NCBI GenBank assembly: GCA_038496675.1
Contig: CM076669.1
Location: 5,528,696-5,592,695, forward strand
Direction: 5' to 3'
Source: Rachycentron canadum
Lineage: Eukaryota > Chordata > Actinopteri > Carangiformes > Rachycentridae
DNA: 64,000 nucleotides
Shown here: positions 38,359 to 52,889 of the stretch, piece after piece
Position numbering within the stretch: position 1 is the first letter of the stretch
Layout of the letters: each line of letters opens with the position of its first letter
Notes under the pieces: model-generated
Database searches by the model: none
Told to the model about the DNA's origin: nothing
What the model saw: the letters and a program-made list of their open reading frames with translations, nothing else
Translations under genes and position numbers: made by a program

Positions 38359-40808
38359 GTAAGTGTTGCAGCTAATTCTGATCAAGAGTCGTCGCATTCA
38401 GACATTTTAGATTTTAAAGTTGGAAAAAATTGTAACAAAAAAAAGCTGTGCTTCGACATAGAGAAGCGTCAAACCTTAAAGGAACATTGCGGCAACACAA
38501 CTGATTAAAGCGATCACACTGCTGCTGAAAAGTTTTACAACACCAATGCCTTCACACTCTGCAATGTCTCAATGTTCTCTGAAATTACCGCACAGAGCAA
38601 ATAATTTCTAATGAAAAAAAGTAATCATGGGATCTTAACTCTTACAGGTCGTTTCTGTCTCTGGAGAGTCTCTCGTTTTTATTGACCATAATGGGAGTGG
38701 AAGGAAGAAGTTTTCTGTCACTTGACACTTTACACTTACCTTTAAGGAAGGTTTCTTAGCATCCTGAAGGTCGTGTTTTCAGCCTCCTTCCTCGAACACC
38801 TGAGTGACTAGATTAGGGCTGCGCAACATCTAAATGTTCTTCTGTACATATTCTAACTCACACAGGGACCATAATTGATGCTTGGTGGTTTAATGAGATT
38901 TAGAGAAATACCTTGCTGCACAGGACTCATGTTATACAAGCTCTAAGTTTAATTCATTGGAGTTGTTAGGTTTTTACAGCTGCAGTAAAACCACAGAGGT
39001 GAGTCTTCATTACATCAGAATAATGGACTTTCATTTTTCATTTTTTTTTTTCTAGTGTTGTGGAGGGAATTGTATGCACATGCATGTGGACATAGGTTCA
39101 ATACCATCAACTAATGAGAGGAAATTATTTTCTATTACAAAAGTTGTTTTTTTTTTTTTTTTAATTGCATCTTTTGATCATTAGGTTTAATTTCTCCGCA
39201 GCATCCAATGAACCCCAGCGTGCTTGAACACATCGTCAGCTGCCAGAAGCTGCACGGCAACACCAGACTGAGAAATGAGGTGGTGTTGTCATGCAGCCAG
39301 GCACATGTTGCCGCTTCATGTCTATTAGCCACAGAGGCAGACTTTTAATTCCCTCCACTGCAGACGAATCACCATATGTCTCCTCCCCCAAACAGAGAAA
39401 CCTCATGCTCCCCATCCATCAAGCACAGTACACAGCTAATGCAGTTAGCCCACTGAATTTGCAGCTTCAAGTGTTTGTTTTTTTTTTTTTCTAGCGGTAA
39501 TAGATGCCGTGCCAAAGTGATAGCGGTTGCCAAGAGGATGCTTGCCTTTGATTGGCTTCCATATGAGACCAGTTCGTTTACCTGCAGCCCTTGTAGTGAG
39601 GCAGCGAACTAGAGGAGTGGAAGAAGGCAAGAGTGATAGTGATTAAAAATAGTAAAGATTGAAAAAAGAGAAGGTGAGAGAGAGGGCATGAAGGAGGGAG
39701 AAGTAGATTTTCATACTATAAATAGAAATAGAAGGCAACAGAGGACAGGCGAGAAGAATAGGAAGGGAGGAAAAGAGTGAAAGGCAGAGGAGGAAGAGAG
39801 GAAAACAGAATGAGAAGGCTTGATGGGATAGATTGAAAATCAGAGCCAAGGAGAGTTTACCTTACCTTGAACTGCACTTTATTTGGCACTGTGTTTGGCA
39901 TGGGCCTTAATCTCTCACTTTTATCTGCATGTTCGCTCACTATCTTCTGCTCCGTCGTCTTTTTTTAGCTCCAGGGAACGCAGCGTTGGACGGTCCAGAC
40001 TGAAGCGTCTCAACAACAGCTCCTTGTATTGCCATGAGACTATATTACTAACATTCATGGTCCCTGAAGGATGAATCCAAATGATTTTGTTGGTCGCTCC
40101 TGTAAATGCCCATTACTCTTATGGCAGAGACAAGACTCCAGTGGGATGATAGTTTTGTTTTGTGTTTGCAGGAAGTGTAAAAAGGCAACTTGACAAGTTA
40201 ATAAGTGTCAGTGTTGTGTTTGAAGTCTAGTTGCAGACTAAAACAAGTTGAAAGTATTCAAAAGAATGAAGACACCACGAAACCTGCATGGCTGCACCCT
40301 CTTTTACTGTAGGCGACCCCACCCCCCACCCCCAACCCCCTTTTCCATCGTGAAGGAAGGCCATTGTGGCTCCAGGGCTTCAGCCGAACTGTGGAGATGC
40401 ATCGAGTTTCTCTGGCACATCATCATATCTGATCTAGATCCAGCTCCGTGTCTGAGGCTCTGGATCAATCTGCCAAGCCCACAGCTGTTCCCCTCCATCA
40501 CTCCCTCAGCCATACCCCCACCCCTACCCCCACCACCCAACCTCTATCCTTTTCCGTCACTTGTCCTCCCCTCCTCTTCTGCCTGCTAATGAGAGACAGT
40601 AAGCAAATTGAAAGTATTGATTGCCATTTTGTTAACCTAAAGCGTTTTTGGTTTTTTTGCCCACCTTTTTAGAGAGCAGACACACAAGGTAGCCTCATCT
40701 CTCCTTTCTGAAATCATCCCCCAGCTGAATTAAGAATCCACCAACCTCCTTCTCTCTTTCTGCCAAGTCTCCTCTCTCTCGCTCTTCTATCACACTCCCT
40801 CTCACTCG

Positions 40809-40856
<48 letters not shown>

Positions 40857-40867
40857 TCTCTTCACAG
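38359..40867 (+). other. Intron inside WW1
   Basis: It splits an Asp codon (phase 2). It includes T runs, a diverged dispersed-repeat fragment at about 39998-40078 (CTGAAGCGTCTCAACAAC, ACATTCATGGTCCCTGAAGG), a CCCCA-rich stretch (40316-40340) and a CT microsatellite (40811-40852) serving as the polypyrimidine tract of the next exon. No gene is seen. Confidence 0.9.
40811..40852. repeat. CT microsatellite at a splice acceptor
   Basis: A (CT)n run of about 21 units ending 15 bases before the exon at 40868. It forms the polypyrimidine tract of that acceptor, so its length may vary between individuals. Confidence 0.95.
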
Positions 40868-40947
40868 CCACAACACCAAGACAACATCGTGGCTGGACCC
40901 GAGGCTAGCCAAGAAGGCAAAGCCACCGGAGGAATGCAAAGAGGATG
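40868..40947 (+). CDS. magi2: MAGI2-like exon: second half of WW1
   Basis: An 80-base exon, phase 2 start and phase 1 end. It encodes HNTKTTSWLDPRLAKKAK, with the second signature Trp and Pro of WW1, then PPEECKED leading to WW2. Acceptor CTTCACAG, preceded by the CT microsatellite; donor GTGAGT. Confidence 0.96.
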
Positions 40948-41136
40948 GTGAGTGCTGCGTCTCTATCTTCTGTTTTCTCCTCCACTTTTCTGCTTCTCGC
41001 GTTGATTCATTTTAATTACTTAAGTTGCCAGCAGCATTTATTATTTATTAAGATTCAGGGCTTGCCTGTTGGTATAACAAGAAGCCCAGTGAGATGATTT
41101 TTATCCGAGACTTCACTTAACTGTAGGAACATTTAG

Positions 41137-41139
<3 letters not shown>

Positions 41140-41172
<33 letters not shown>
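41140..41172. repeat. Poly-T run of 33 bases
   Basis: An uninterrupted T run in the intron, followed by a short GT run. Confidence 0.95.
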
Positions 41173-41173
<1 letters not shown>

Positions 41174-42109
41174 GGTGTGTGTGTGCCAGGGTAGAATTTC
41201 TATTTATGATGAGTTACACGGTGGCAATGTTCATATATGTGTCAGCCCCGGCTGCTGCGAATAGGAAGTCCCGTGATGTGTGCTTAAAAGCCCAGGTCCA
41301 CAGGGACTGGTGGTTACAAAGACTTCTTTATTCTCAACAGAGAGAGATGTGGAGTGTCCTTCACCCACCCACACTCTCACACACACACACACACACAGCA
41401 AAAAGAAAGGAGAGGGATGAATGTCAATGCAGCAAGCATTTTATAGACGAGCATACATATATACGAGTGTGTCATCTATCTCTTTCGGCCTCATCCTCCC
41501 TCCCAACTTCCCCATCCGTCTTTTCTTTATGTGTGCAACCGAAAGGAGATTTATCGTCTCAGTTATAGACAGGGAGGTAGTGGAGCTGAGGAGAAGAGCT
41601 GGAGTTGGAGATGGACACAGACAACAAATGAGAAACGACTGTCACTTATTTTTTCAGTGTATGTCTGTGTGTGAATGTTGGTATATGGGCCTGGCAGGAG
41701 GGTTTGGGGGGTGAGGGGGGTTGTACGTATGTTCCTGGTAAACGCATAACCACAAGGGTAGAGTTTCTCTAAAAATACATCCAGCACTCAGACACGTACG
41801 CATGCAGACAGAGAGACAGACAAACAAGTGCACTCCTGGGTCAAACTGTTTTTTCAATTTCACTCTTTGGATTTGCCTTGTAAGCCAGTTGTGTGGGACG
41901 TTAGCACAGCGTGGTTAGTTGGGCTGCAACAGATATTGTTTCTATTATCAATTAATCTGTAAAGAGACTTTTTATGACTAGTTAGGCCCAGAAAATGTGA
42001 TAAAATAGTCCAAAAATGTCCATGACAACTCCCCAGACTGAAAGGTTATGTCCTCAACTTGCTTATTTAGTCCAACAAAAAGTCTAAAACCAATTCTATG
42101 CAATATGAA

Positions 42110-42415
42110 GTTGGTCCAGACTGAAATATCTCAACACTTTTAGGTGGTTTGCAATGAAATTTTATGGTTCATTAACAATGACAATGAATCCTAATGACTC
42201 TGGTGATCCACTGACCTTTCCTGTCGAGCACCTCCATGAGGCTGACACATTTTTTTTAGAGAAAAGTCTCATCTATTGGATATTTCTGGCATCCCTTGAC
42301 TCTTCAAGTAGTGCCATCACGGGTCAAAATGAAACTTTGTCTAATACTGATGATGTCAGGTCTAGTTAGCGCTAATTAGCAAATGTTAGCTTACTTAAGC
42401 ACTAAACTACAATGG
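42110..42415 (+). repeat. Dispersed teleost repeat
   Basis: Contains GACTGAAATATCTCAAC, TTGCAATGAAATTTTATGG, AATGAATCCTAATGACTCTGG and GCTAATTAGCAAATGTTAGC, the order found in an abundant fish interspersed repeat. A likely continuation with TAGCATG motifs lies at 42715-42775. It is non-coding and related to fragments at 5371-5495, 23090-23285, 34615-34990 and 39998-40078. Confidence 0.65.
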
Positions 42416-43269
42416 TGACCAAGGACAACGCTAAAAAGATATTGACTCTAGACAGAGCGAGAGAGGGAGGACATGGTACCTGCTCAGAAAACATTTGCAC
42501 CATCTGTATCTTCCAAGTTAACTATTTTCTTCACAGTTTCAAGTTAATACAGTTGAACTTTCTGTTCACTGCATTGATTAGACACTTCATGGTCTAGTTC
42601 ATTTGCAGAAAATTAATCTATAAAAATGTGACAAATGTTATTTTACCAACAATAACAGTAAACAGTCTATTGCCACGCTGGCAGCTCTGGGAGGCTGTAC
42701 CTTAAAGCGAACCGCTAACAAGAAGCATACTAGCATGTTCTCAGTGACAATATTAGCATGCTTCTTTTTAGCACCTTGTCCATTTTATCCTTCCTAAAGA
42801 ATTGCTATGTTGATCTTGCATTGCACTCACAAGACTTTGTGTATAGTCTCTGACCATCCCTGTCCCCTTTCTGCATCTCCATTAAATATCTCCAAGAGGA
42901 TCAGATGAAACGGGGACAAAAACAGAGGCGCCCGTGAGCAGTTCGTCAAAACGTGATTGCGCTTTTACCTCCGGCACTTCTAATCCTGTTTATCCACTTA
43001 GGACGGCCATGAGAGGAGATGTGCTGATGTTTGTGAGGACTGTTATTGATCTTGTTGGGCAACTCATCCAGTTAGTTAGTCCCAGCACAGGGGATCAGGG
43101 TACAACGTTGTGGTGCTGGCTGCAGGTCGAGGGTAGACCTGTTACAATGCTGTGCCAGATACTGCAGCATGGATCAAGATCAAGACAGTCAGTTGATATT
43201 ATAGAATTATATGAGGAGGTGAGAGGGTTCAGATTACTACCTTTTTAACCCAGTTGCCATGTTTTTATG

Positions 43270-43640
43270 TCTCCAGGCCAGCGACACCCGGGGCCTGAGG
43301 CAGTATGTTTTGAGCTTTTCTGTCCCATTCTTGTGAGTGAGGGAACTCTTTCAAATTTGTCACATTCAGTTGAACTTGAAGATGAACTGATTACATTTTG
43401 ATGGTCAAAAGGTCAAAGGTCTAGGTCACAGTGACCTCACAAATCAAAGACCCTGGCATTGTGAGTGCAACATCTTAGCAATGCCTTGAGTGATGCGTTC
43501 TTGGTCATAACACGCATATAAACTAATCATGACACAGTTTTATATCCAAAAGTTTAAAGGTCAACTTCACTATGCTAACATAATGTTCTGCAAAGCCACT
43601 TTTGACTATTGTCACTGTAAATCTTTGTAACCATATTTCC
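43270..43640 (+). repeat. Dispersed teleost repeat (GGTCAAAGGTCNAGGTCACAGTGACC type)
   Basis: GAGGCAGTATGTTTTGAGC, then TGATGGTCAAAAGGTCAAAGG, GGTCACAGTGACCTCAC and ATATCCAAAAGTTTAAAGG follow the order of a widespread fish repeat. A second copy is at 62610-62970. The GGTCACAGTGACC palindrome resembles a steroid-receptor element but is part of the repeat. Confidence 0.65.
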
Positions 43641-44195
43641 TGCAACTCAGCTGGTTATTAGAGGCGTACAACCACAAGGCAGTAATTTGATTTTTTTTTT
43701 TGGGTTTAGTTAGTTTGGTTTGTTTCATTTCTTTGTGCAAATTGCAGCACAAATTAACCTCTTTGGACAGACTGTTTTTGCTTTGTTCCACTAATATTCA
43801 TATTATCATAAAAATTCAGGGGTTTGTTAGTGATATAACTAATCATTTTGCAGTCTGCCCTTGAATGTGTTGTGTTGTTGTGTGTATTGGCCCAGTTTTG
43901 CAGGATGTTCTTTTTAACTGTCAGGACTAAAAGATCTGTGTTTGTCAGGGGAAATGGTAAATGAGACTGGGTTCACTGTCTGGTGTTTTTAGGTTTCAGA
44001 AATTTTTGCTTGTTTCCAGCTTAAGGGTTTTGTGTAAGCAGCCATACGAGAGGTGTGTTGTTCACTCCAAACATCTACAGCCTGGTGGCACTTGCCGCCC
44101 CCTGGGAGCTGAGCTCAGTTAGGGAGAAGAAAGCTGCCTCTGTAAATTTGATATTGATTGGTAGAGAAGGTAAGTGTGTATAGGGGGGGTTGTAT

Positions 44196-44197
<2 letters not shown>

Positions 44198-44242
<45 letters not shown>

Positions 44243-44260
44243 TGTGTGTGTGTGTGCGCG
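44198..44260. repeat. GT microsatellite
   Basis: A (GT)n run with one TCTG interruption. Confidence 0.95.
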
Positions 44261-47200
44261 TGCGCCTACGTTTGGACCTGAACCATGCTCTGATAAGCAC
44301 TAACAGGATCGTAGGGGGGAAGCTGTGAGCTGTGACGGGACAACAGGATGAGAGGAGGAGGAAGAGAAGGACAGTATTAAGTGGGACTTTGAGTATGGAG
44401 AGAAACACACACACACAGATGAAGTCTTTAGATCCTTGAATTACAAAAAGAAATTATGATAAGTCTTGTATTCATCTTGTATTCAAAACTACTTCAAAGT
44501 TGAGTATAGGAATGTTCTATCTGCTAACTGAGATTGGATAAAGAATAACTATCCTCAGATGATCAGACAAACAACAGAGGATTATCTAAACTTGTACCTG
44601 TCGGTAATACTACAACTTAATTGGAGAGTAAACCTGGTGAAATAACACACTAACAGCACTGTAAGTTGTGTCATCGCTGGCATAAAGAAGGAATCAGGAA
44701 ACCTTTACCTTCATATATATAAGGTCTTGTTATCTCAAGATATTTAACATCCATAGATGTTTCAAAGTGAAGCATGACACCAGAACAGACTGGGTTAAAT
44801 TTAACTCTAGTTTCTGGTTCAATGAGCATTACTGAAAGTGACTTTTAAGCAGTGGACTTAATAGTAATATTTCAATATTCATTTATTTGTGTGTGTGATG
44901 CCTGTATGTGTGACCGCATTGTTCAACCCTCAGTATCTAATTAAATATACGATAAATCAATAAAATGCACTTAAAATAACAGATAGAAATGATGAATGAT
45001 GAAAATGAGGCCCAATTTTAATACACTGGATTTATTGTATTTTCTGATTTAATAAGCAGCACTTAAATACTGTAGCTGGTTGAGGTGAAGCTTATTTTAC
45101 CTACTATGTAGAGTTTGGTGTCCGATTTAAATGATCAGTAAAATGTATTTAATGCTAAATAATGGCCCCTGTAAATGTAGCACTATTATATAATATACAC
45201 TTTGTTAATTATTTCTGAGGCATTAATGTGTAATTAGCGTTTTACTGTTGTCGAGGTTAAGCTAATTTTTACTACTTCATATACTGTTGGGTAGTTTAAT
45301 CTTCAGCAGAGCATATTTAATCAGCTGATCATATGTTTTGTGTTTAATGTCTATATCTCTAAAGTTACTGGATGTCAGATAAATGTAGTGGAGTTAAAAG
45401 TGTAATATAGCTCCCTCTGAAATGTGGGCGGAGCAGATGTATAGAGTCGCATTGGAAAATAAAAAAAAAAGGGAATACTAACTTATATTTGAGTAAATGT
45501 TTTCACCGCTGCTAAAGACAGCTTGTTCCCTCTTATGTTTAAAGTCAGCTGCAACACATACAACCAGATTCTGTCAAAATATGCAGGGAAGTGTGTGTTT
45601 CGCTTTAGCGCGTTCGTTCCCGCGTGTTCAAAGAGGCATCGGCTCCAGTGAAGACTGAGCAGCTGACATCACAGGCGCCTTGTAGTTACATAACTCACTC
45701 TGTACTTCTCTCCCTCTCTGCCTCTGTCTTTCTCACGTCCTCTCTCTACCTCCGTATCCATCTATGTCCCCCTCCCTTCCTCTTTCCCTCCCACCCACAC
45801 TCCCTCCTGTCCTGCTGTCTCCTCTTTTTGTTTTGGTAGACAAAAAGAAGTAGGACAGGTTCTTCACAGAACCTCGCTGTTTGCTTTAAACACCCTCACT
45901 CTCTTAAAGTTTTTGTTTTTTTTTCTGTCCTGCCAAATATTTGTTGGCTGGGAAAAAAGAAGCTGAAGGGTCCCACTGTTGTCTCACTTGATCCTTTACT
46001 TATTCAGCCTGTTTTTCAGCCTCAGGTGAGCCAACGCAGGTACCGAGAATCCCCCTGACAAGTGAATTAAAAAGCAGACAAAACTGTAAGATGTTGTTCG
46101 TCACTATTTCAGCACGTTTCATCAGACAGCAGTGTGTCCCATCCAGAGAGGCTGAGCACATACAACACAGGATGTACAGTATTTGAATATAGACGCATAC
46201 GGGGGATTATAATGTCGATGATGCTCAGGTTTGAAGGATTGTAATCGCATTAGAGCGTTTCTTTGTCTTTCACCTCTGTGGATCCCAACAGACGCCACAT
46301 GCAGAGCGCAGCAAACATAGACATGGAATTACATTCTGGTCACGTGAGGAGCTTCACGGACAAAGAGACAAAGTTCTTATCATCTCTCTCGCAGGCGAGC
46401 TCACACTTTTTTTTATCCTCTCTTCTGGGGAAACAGCAGGGCTGATGTTTTACTCGTCTTTTTTTCTCTCACGTCCTGTGCGAGAGTGTGCGTTTGTGCA
46501 GATGTGATACTCCATCACTTGGATGCTTCAAGGCGGTGCTCCTCCGGCCTGGTAAAATGCCATCTCTCCTGCTCGCTCAGTTGCCCTCTGAGGCCGCTCA
46601 GTCTGACCGTCCAGGTAGATTTCTGTGGGATGCAGGAAGTTCTGTTTATTTAAGGGGACGCTGAGCGTGAGCACGCCACGTGTGCGCTGTCCTGCAGGTG
46701 AGTTATTGCAGACGGAGAGGCGCAGCGCCCTCCTTCACCTTCGAGACTCCTGCGGCAGTCAGGAGTGGAGAGGCAGGGGGAGGGGCAGGTGTAGCTGTCT
46801 GCAGCATGATTGATGGGTGTATTTTGAGAACATCCCCAGCAGAGCACGCCTGAGGCCTGGAGATTGGAAGTAGAATTCAAAAGACTCTGTGTGTCAGGTG
46901 TGTGTGTGTGACATGTGCCCGGTGAATTAGCTGTCATTGTGTGTGTATATCAGCCTCAAAGTAAGTGAGCTGATATACTTAGTAGGCATGGGCAATGAAT
47001 AATTACAGTATCAATATTTTTTTCTTTATCTTTGTTGTGGTCTTTCAGTCTAAAGTTAAAGGATCAGTCTGGTCATTTTATCTGCAAACCCCATGAAAAG
47101 ATCCCACCAATATATTATTATTGCCTGTGTATACAAAGCCTGATATAGTTTATTCCTCTGTTTTTATTCGGAAAACTATTTAAAACACACTAATGAGCAC

Positions 47201-50200
47201 TGTGTGACTTCTCTATGATGAACAGGGGCACTGTAGTTTATTTTTGAATTAATCCCAGATTCACCATCCCGCAGCTTGAAATGCTCACTAAAGCCCCAAC
47301 TGTGTATCAGTCCACAGCTAAAAAATAGTCCCTGGCTGGTTCATTATTCTGTCCTGTTTGAGTAGCGTGCAACAAATTTCAGCGCCCAACTGTTTTAGAA
47401 AATGACTGAGCCTTTATTTTAGAAATTACACGTTTGTGACATGTTTTTAAAGCTCAGGGTGAAGAAGTGTTGAGAAACATAGTGACAGATAGTCAGCTTT
47501 GTATTTTTGGTTTTTTTCAGGTCATTTGTTCATTTTGTTGTCGATTATGAAAATACGAAACATCACCAGCTTTATCTTTCAGCTAAAGGCTTATTTTCTC
47601 TATTCTGTTCTGGCCTCATATTGACACTGCGAATTGTTTTGTGATTGTTTGATTAAGTTGATTCACATATGATACAGTGATATTTAAATCCCACTGCTAA
47701 TTCCCATGTAGTGATTTTTCCTGTAACTGGTTTCACAATGTGTGTAACCATGGCTAAAAAGCAAAAGGAAAATTGTGAGAAATTATAATTTCTCAGAGCA
47801 AGTAAAAAATATTTAAGATACTTTTTATTGATCCGATCAATAATCCAAAAGACAAAAATATGCATTTTTCTGTTAACATTAACAAGCAGGAAATATTTAC
47901 AACTTCATTTTTTTTTTGTCAAATATTCATGACAAATTTCCTCCAATTATTATAAGAATTGTTGCCAATCTCCAGTTTTCCTGTCGATTAATAATAAATA
48001 ATTAATAATCAACTTACACTTTCAAATGACCTTAGCTGAAGGATTTTGCAAAACTTTCAGCAATGTGATTAAATCTGAGCTCTGACTGGTCCAATAAACT
48101 GGTCCATTATTTTTTTTGTTGGTTGGACTTTAATTGAGTTAGAAATTAGTTGAATCTATTTGACCTTAACATATGTGTTTATCTAATCAACAGCATCTAG
48201 AAGACTGTTACAAAACAAGGTAATTTACATAATTATACTGTTTAACAACCAAGAAAAAGGTCTCACAAAGTACCACTTTCTCCTGACCCCACAGGGGGGG
48301 AGGAGAGGCTTCAGTTGACGAAGAAGAGGAGGAAGTTTGTGTCTTTGTGTTAGCAGCTGTTCTATAAGAGCTGGACAAATAAATCAGAACTTTGTAGGGC
48401 AAAGAGTGAGACGAAGCAATGTCAGATCACAGTTCAGTACTTTTCTCCCCGTTCCAGTAAAGAGTAAAGACCTGCTGGGCTGCAAGCTTGTAAATTCTTC
48501 TTTTTTTTAATTATTATTATTATTATTCCGGTGCGTAACTACTGTCTGCTCGGTGTGAGACAAAGACCAGTGGGACTTTGCAGAAGAGGGAATTTAGGGA
48601 CATGGTCTTCTCCACCCAGCACAGGTGCATTGAACGGAAAAACAAGTTGTGGCTCATTGAGATGGAGCCTGATACACCAGAGAAAATTATTGGCAGCAAG
48701 TGACACAATTAACTAATTTGTTGTCAAAGCCAGGGGGTGTTGCATTGACTTTTTCTGTCACAGTGGAGATATATTGGTTTGTGAATAATCTTCTGAAACG
48801 CTTGAATCAAGTGTCTTTTCACAGTGTGAAGAAACCATACCTGAGGTTGATGTCTGTTGTTGTGTGAAGTAAACAGTAAATCTTACTTAATCTGTCTGTG
48901 TCAAACCCCGTCCCATCGATTTTCATTATATTATAAGCAGATTCAGCCACATGATTCATTGGCAGTTAGTATGGCTGAGCTTGTCCCCCGGGATCCCGAG
49001 CATTTAGATTATGAATGTACAGTAATGTACACACTGTGAGCATGTTTAACTCATATCATATCGAAGAAAGTCTAAACTTTGACAGACTTTTTATTATTCT
49101 AATATTTCACAACTGAAATAAATTGAGCATTGGGTGCTTTTGTATGAAAGCCTCAGGCCAAGTCTTCAGGTTGTCAAGAATGAGAAAATATGGTTGTTTT
49201 TTTGGGGGGGTTTTTTTGTCTATCTAACATGAAGGTTAAGATTTGGTTGGGTATGAAAAGGCTTCGTGGTTTAGGTTAAAATGATTTAGTTAAAGTTAGG
49301 AGAGCTGTAGATACTGTACACTCAAGTAGACAGTAGAAAATAGATTAGACACCATGTTATATTCAATTCTGTATATGCTTTTATTAAATTAGGGGGATTA
49401 TATCATATAGTTATATATTATATAACAGTTTTTTCATAAAAAAAATATGATCAATCTGGGTGAATGATGAAGTAATCAATAAGGACTTGTTTTTTATAGC
49501 ACTTTTAATAGAATGAAGAATAAAAGGGACGTTATGAGTCTGGTTGCACATTGACTTTCAGCTCCTTTTTTGATATTCCTCAGATTTTATATCACCGTGT
49601 TTAACAAAGATTAGGAACAGATTTTATTAGACCTTTCTCATGAGCGTGGCATGCAGTGAAGATAAAGAGCCCCGAGTCTTACTTCAGGCATATTTTAAGT
49701 CTATAGCTCTGTGCATTAACTCGCCTTTATGTTTTTTGGATCACACTTCCTAGTTGAGGCAGCAGCTTTTGTCAGACCCCCAGTGACTCTCATTCAAAGT
49801 AACTGTGCCCCATTTGTTCAGACTCTGTTCCTTAAACAGCCAGGAACTGTCATCCCACCTCCCTCTTCCATTGAGATTGAGGCAGGTAAATTGCCCATCT
49901 TGAGATTTTCTATGCCATGGGTATGCCATGTTTACCCATCAACGAGCTCAGCTGGGCTCAGAAAAATATTGCATCTGACAAGGCCGGCGAGTTCCCCTCA
50001 AAGCGCACAGCATCCTTTTCTTTACAACTTTGTCAGCTGTGCTGCTGATTGTGACAGACAGGGTAGTGATTATCAGTACAAAAACTGGAAAATGTTTTCC
50101 TAGCTGAGCTTATGAATTATAGGTTATGGTGTGTAAGGAAATATTGAGGCTGAGTTCATCAGCACTTTCCAGTCCTCTTTAAATATCTTCACAAACAGTT

Positions 50201-50910
50201 ATTTCAGCTTTGTTTATGTTTTATAGTTGGTGTCTGAGAAAAATAACAACACTGATAAGAATAAAAAGATAGCAAATTGTTATTGAGGAGTGTTATTGAG
50301 CTCTGTGTTGCTGCATTGTCATTGGGTTACCTGAGGTTTCCACCACTAACATCTCTGCTAATCTTCACAGTGGACTTGGAAAAAAAAAAAATATAATATA
50401 ATAAATAAATAAATAAAATTGTTAAATTCCTACATTTTTCTATAAACACAATGATGTACACTTTAAACATGGAGAGGATTAAATTTACAGGTGGTCCAGG
50501 TGTATTAATGTTCTGTTGCTGCTACAGAAATAACATTATCTAATACCTTATATTACAAAGTCAGGTGTGCTTGTTTTACGATAACAGCTCAACAGTCAAC
50601 AGAACAAATTATAATTGTAACAGATAAAAAATAATTGCAACAGGACTCATCTTCCAAATAACAAAGGCTGATTTTGTTTGTATTTTATTTTCTATGGTTT
50701 TGGTCAAAATTGACATAATATCACAATCACCAAGAGACTATAAGATACTATTAATGGTCAGCATATTTCTGCAATGGCCATTAATGCATTTACATTTATT
50801 AATTACCTCTAAACAGTAGTTTTCATTGTCCACAATCCAACACTGATGCCTATCAAAGCACGAGAGATTGACAGGAAATGACAGCATATAATCCAGCCTG
50901 TCTGATGTCA

Positions 50911-50946
50911 GCCTCTCCCACAGCTTCTCCCACAGCCTCTCCCACA
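50911..50946. repeat. 12-base tandem repeat, three units
   Basis: Three head-to-tail copies of GCYTCTCCCACA (unit 2 differs by one base). Read on the minus strand this gives a repeating Leu-Trp-Glu-Arg/Lys peptide, but no gene is supported. Confidence 0.9.
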
Positions 50947-52889
50947 GCTGCATGAAGTTACTGCTAATGCAAAAAAAAAAAAAAAACAATCATCGGGTGA
51001 GTTTTAAATATTGCAGAGAACAGCTGGGCACAAACCAGCTGACTAACTTAACTTTATCTGCTGTTGTGTGGAAAACACAACAGGAAACTAAGTCACATTT
51101 GCTCAAGACATGATGAAAAATAACCTGCAATTGACCACCTCCTTTATTTTAATAGTGTGAGTTTGTTTGGCTGCACCGTAAATAGACTGTACAAAAATGT
51201 ATACAAATAAGAATCATGCAGTTGTTGTGTACCCTGCATTTCCCTTTTCCCAATGTAATCTAAGGATTTTGGGAACTGATAATGTATAACCTAAAGGTCA
51301 TTTTATCTCATGGGTTAAAATAATTTTATTTGAATATATATCTGTGAATTCAATGACATTTCAGAATGGAAACCCAGATCATTAAGGCCAGTAGTAACTT
51401 TGTCTGCGGTGGCATTTCAGAGACGTTCCAGCCAAAGTTTGAGGTTTAGATAATTGAGGTCAGACTGTAGTACCTGAGTCTCCACTTTAGCAAACTAAAT
51501 GCCATTTATTTGTTTAGAAGCCCATATAGTGTGTATTTCATTGGAGCTGCTAATTGTATGTTCTCAAATCGGTGTTGGATTTTGTGTTTGTACAAGTGAA
51601 AACATTCGTTTTTTTTTGAAGTAGCCTCAGTGCTCGAATGTGGCTGAATTCAAAGATGACATGATACATGAAGGGCAGTAGAGTTCAGTATCCAGAAGGA
51701 AAGGACTTTAATTTTTAGTGACTACTGAAAGCTCAAGGCAATGAAAACCATTCGGTTCAACTGGTTTGCTTCTCAAAAGATGGAAGAAGAGAAAGAATGG
51801 AGAAAGGAATCAGGACATGTGTAAATCCCTGGGGTGTCTCAGGGGTGTGTGGTTTGCCTCCCTGTTATACAGACCACATCAGAAAAAGCAGAATAAAAAA
51901 TGTACAAGCTTCTGCGCATGAAAGTTCACTTCAAAAAAGACTTTTTTTTCTGTGGGACTGAGTATGAGAGCATCAGATGAGAGGATGCTTTAGGAAAGAG
52001 GAAGAAGAGGAGGAGATGAAGAAGAAGAGAGGGGAAATAAGGTGACATAGAAAGAGAGGGGTATTACTGAGTGGTATTTGAGGTGAGGAAATATGGGGAA
52101 GATGCCTCCTGCTGGTAGCAAGTGGCCCTCCATCCGTGAATACAGGAATGAATGTAGTGGCATGAGAAGAGGTTGTAAACATTGTTCCACTTGTCTCAGG
52201 TCTCCATCACAAGAGCTCCTGCCTGAACATTTCACACCAGCTTGATATTTCCTTCCTGAATGCATCCAGGACGGCAGTGATAAGTAGTATCGACTTTATA
52301 CAGTATCGCATACAAACAGACACATGCAAGCACACACACACACACATATGCTCCTTTCTTGTCCCAGGGAGTTAGCACTCCATCGCAGGCCGCTGACAGA
52401 CAGGTTATAGATGGCGCTCAATGAAGCCCGACAAAAAAAAAGAGCAAAGAGACAATTCTCCTCGGTTCAGCTTTTATCAGCACGCCGCTCAGTAAAAGCA
52501 ACAACACCTCAGTGTGTCTTTGTGTGTGTCTGTGTTTGTGTATGTGAGACATTACAGCCATGACACCACAAGTGACACCTCCGGCTTCTCATACACATGC
52601 TACCTAATGTTAGCTAACGTGTTAGCATTAGCCACTATAACTATCACTGCCTCTGAATTCACTAAATAACTGCGCTACAGCTTCAAAGTATCATTGGACT
52701 TTTTTGCCATTCTTTCCACAAGTGAGATGAAAAGATTGTTACCGCTTTCATGAGAGTTTTAAGAGATATTAGAAAATAATTTGCTATTAATGATTTTTGC
52801 TGCTACTTTGTCTGGTTTGACTTGAGTCGTTAGCTAATGATATGTCACTGATGTATCTCTGATGGAGCTACTTCTACGCCAAGTTTTGC

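Noticed and set aside
42934..43248. 104-codon open frame
   Set aside because: No recognised protein content, and it lies between two dispersed-repeat copies.
49729..50103. 124-codon open frame in the 17 kb intron
   Set aside because: No recognisable domain or splice context; composition is that of the surrounding intron.
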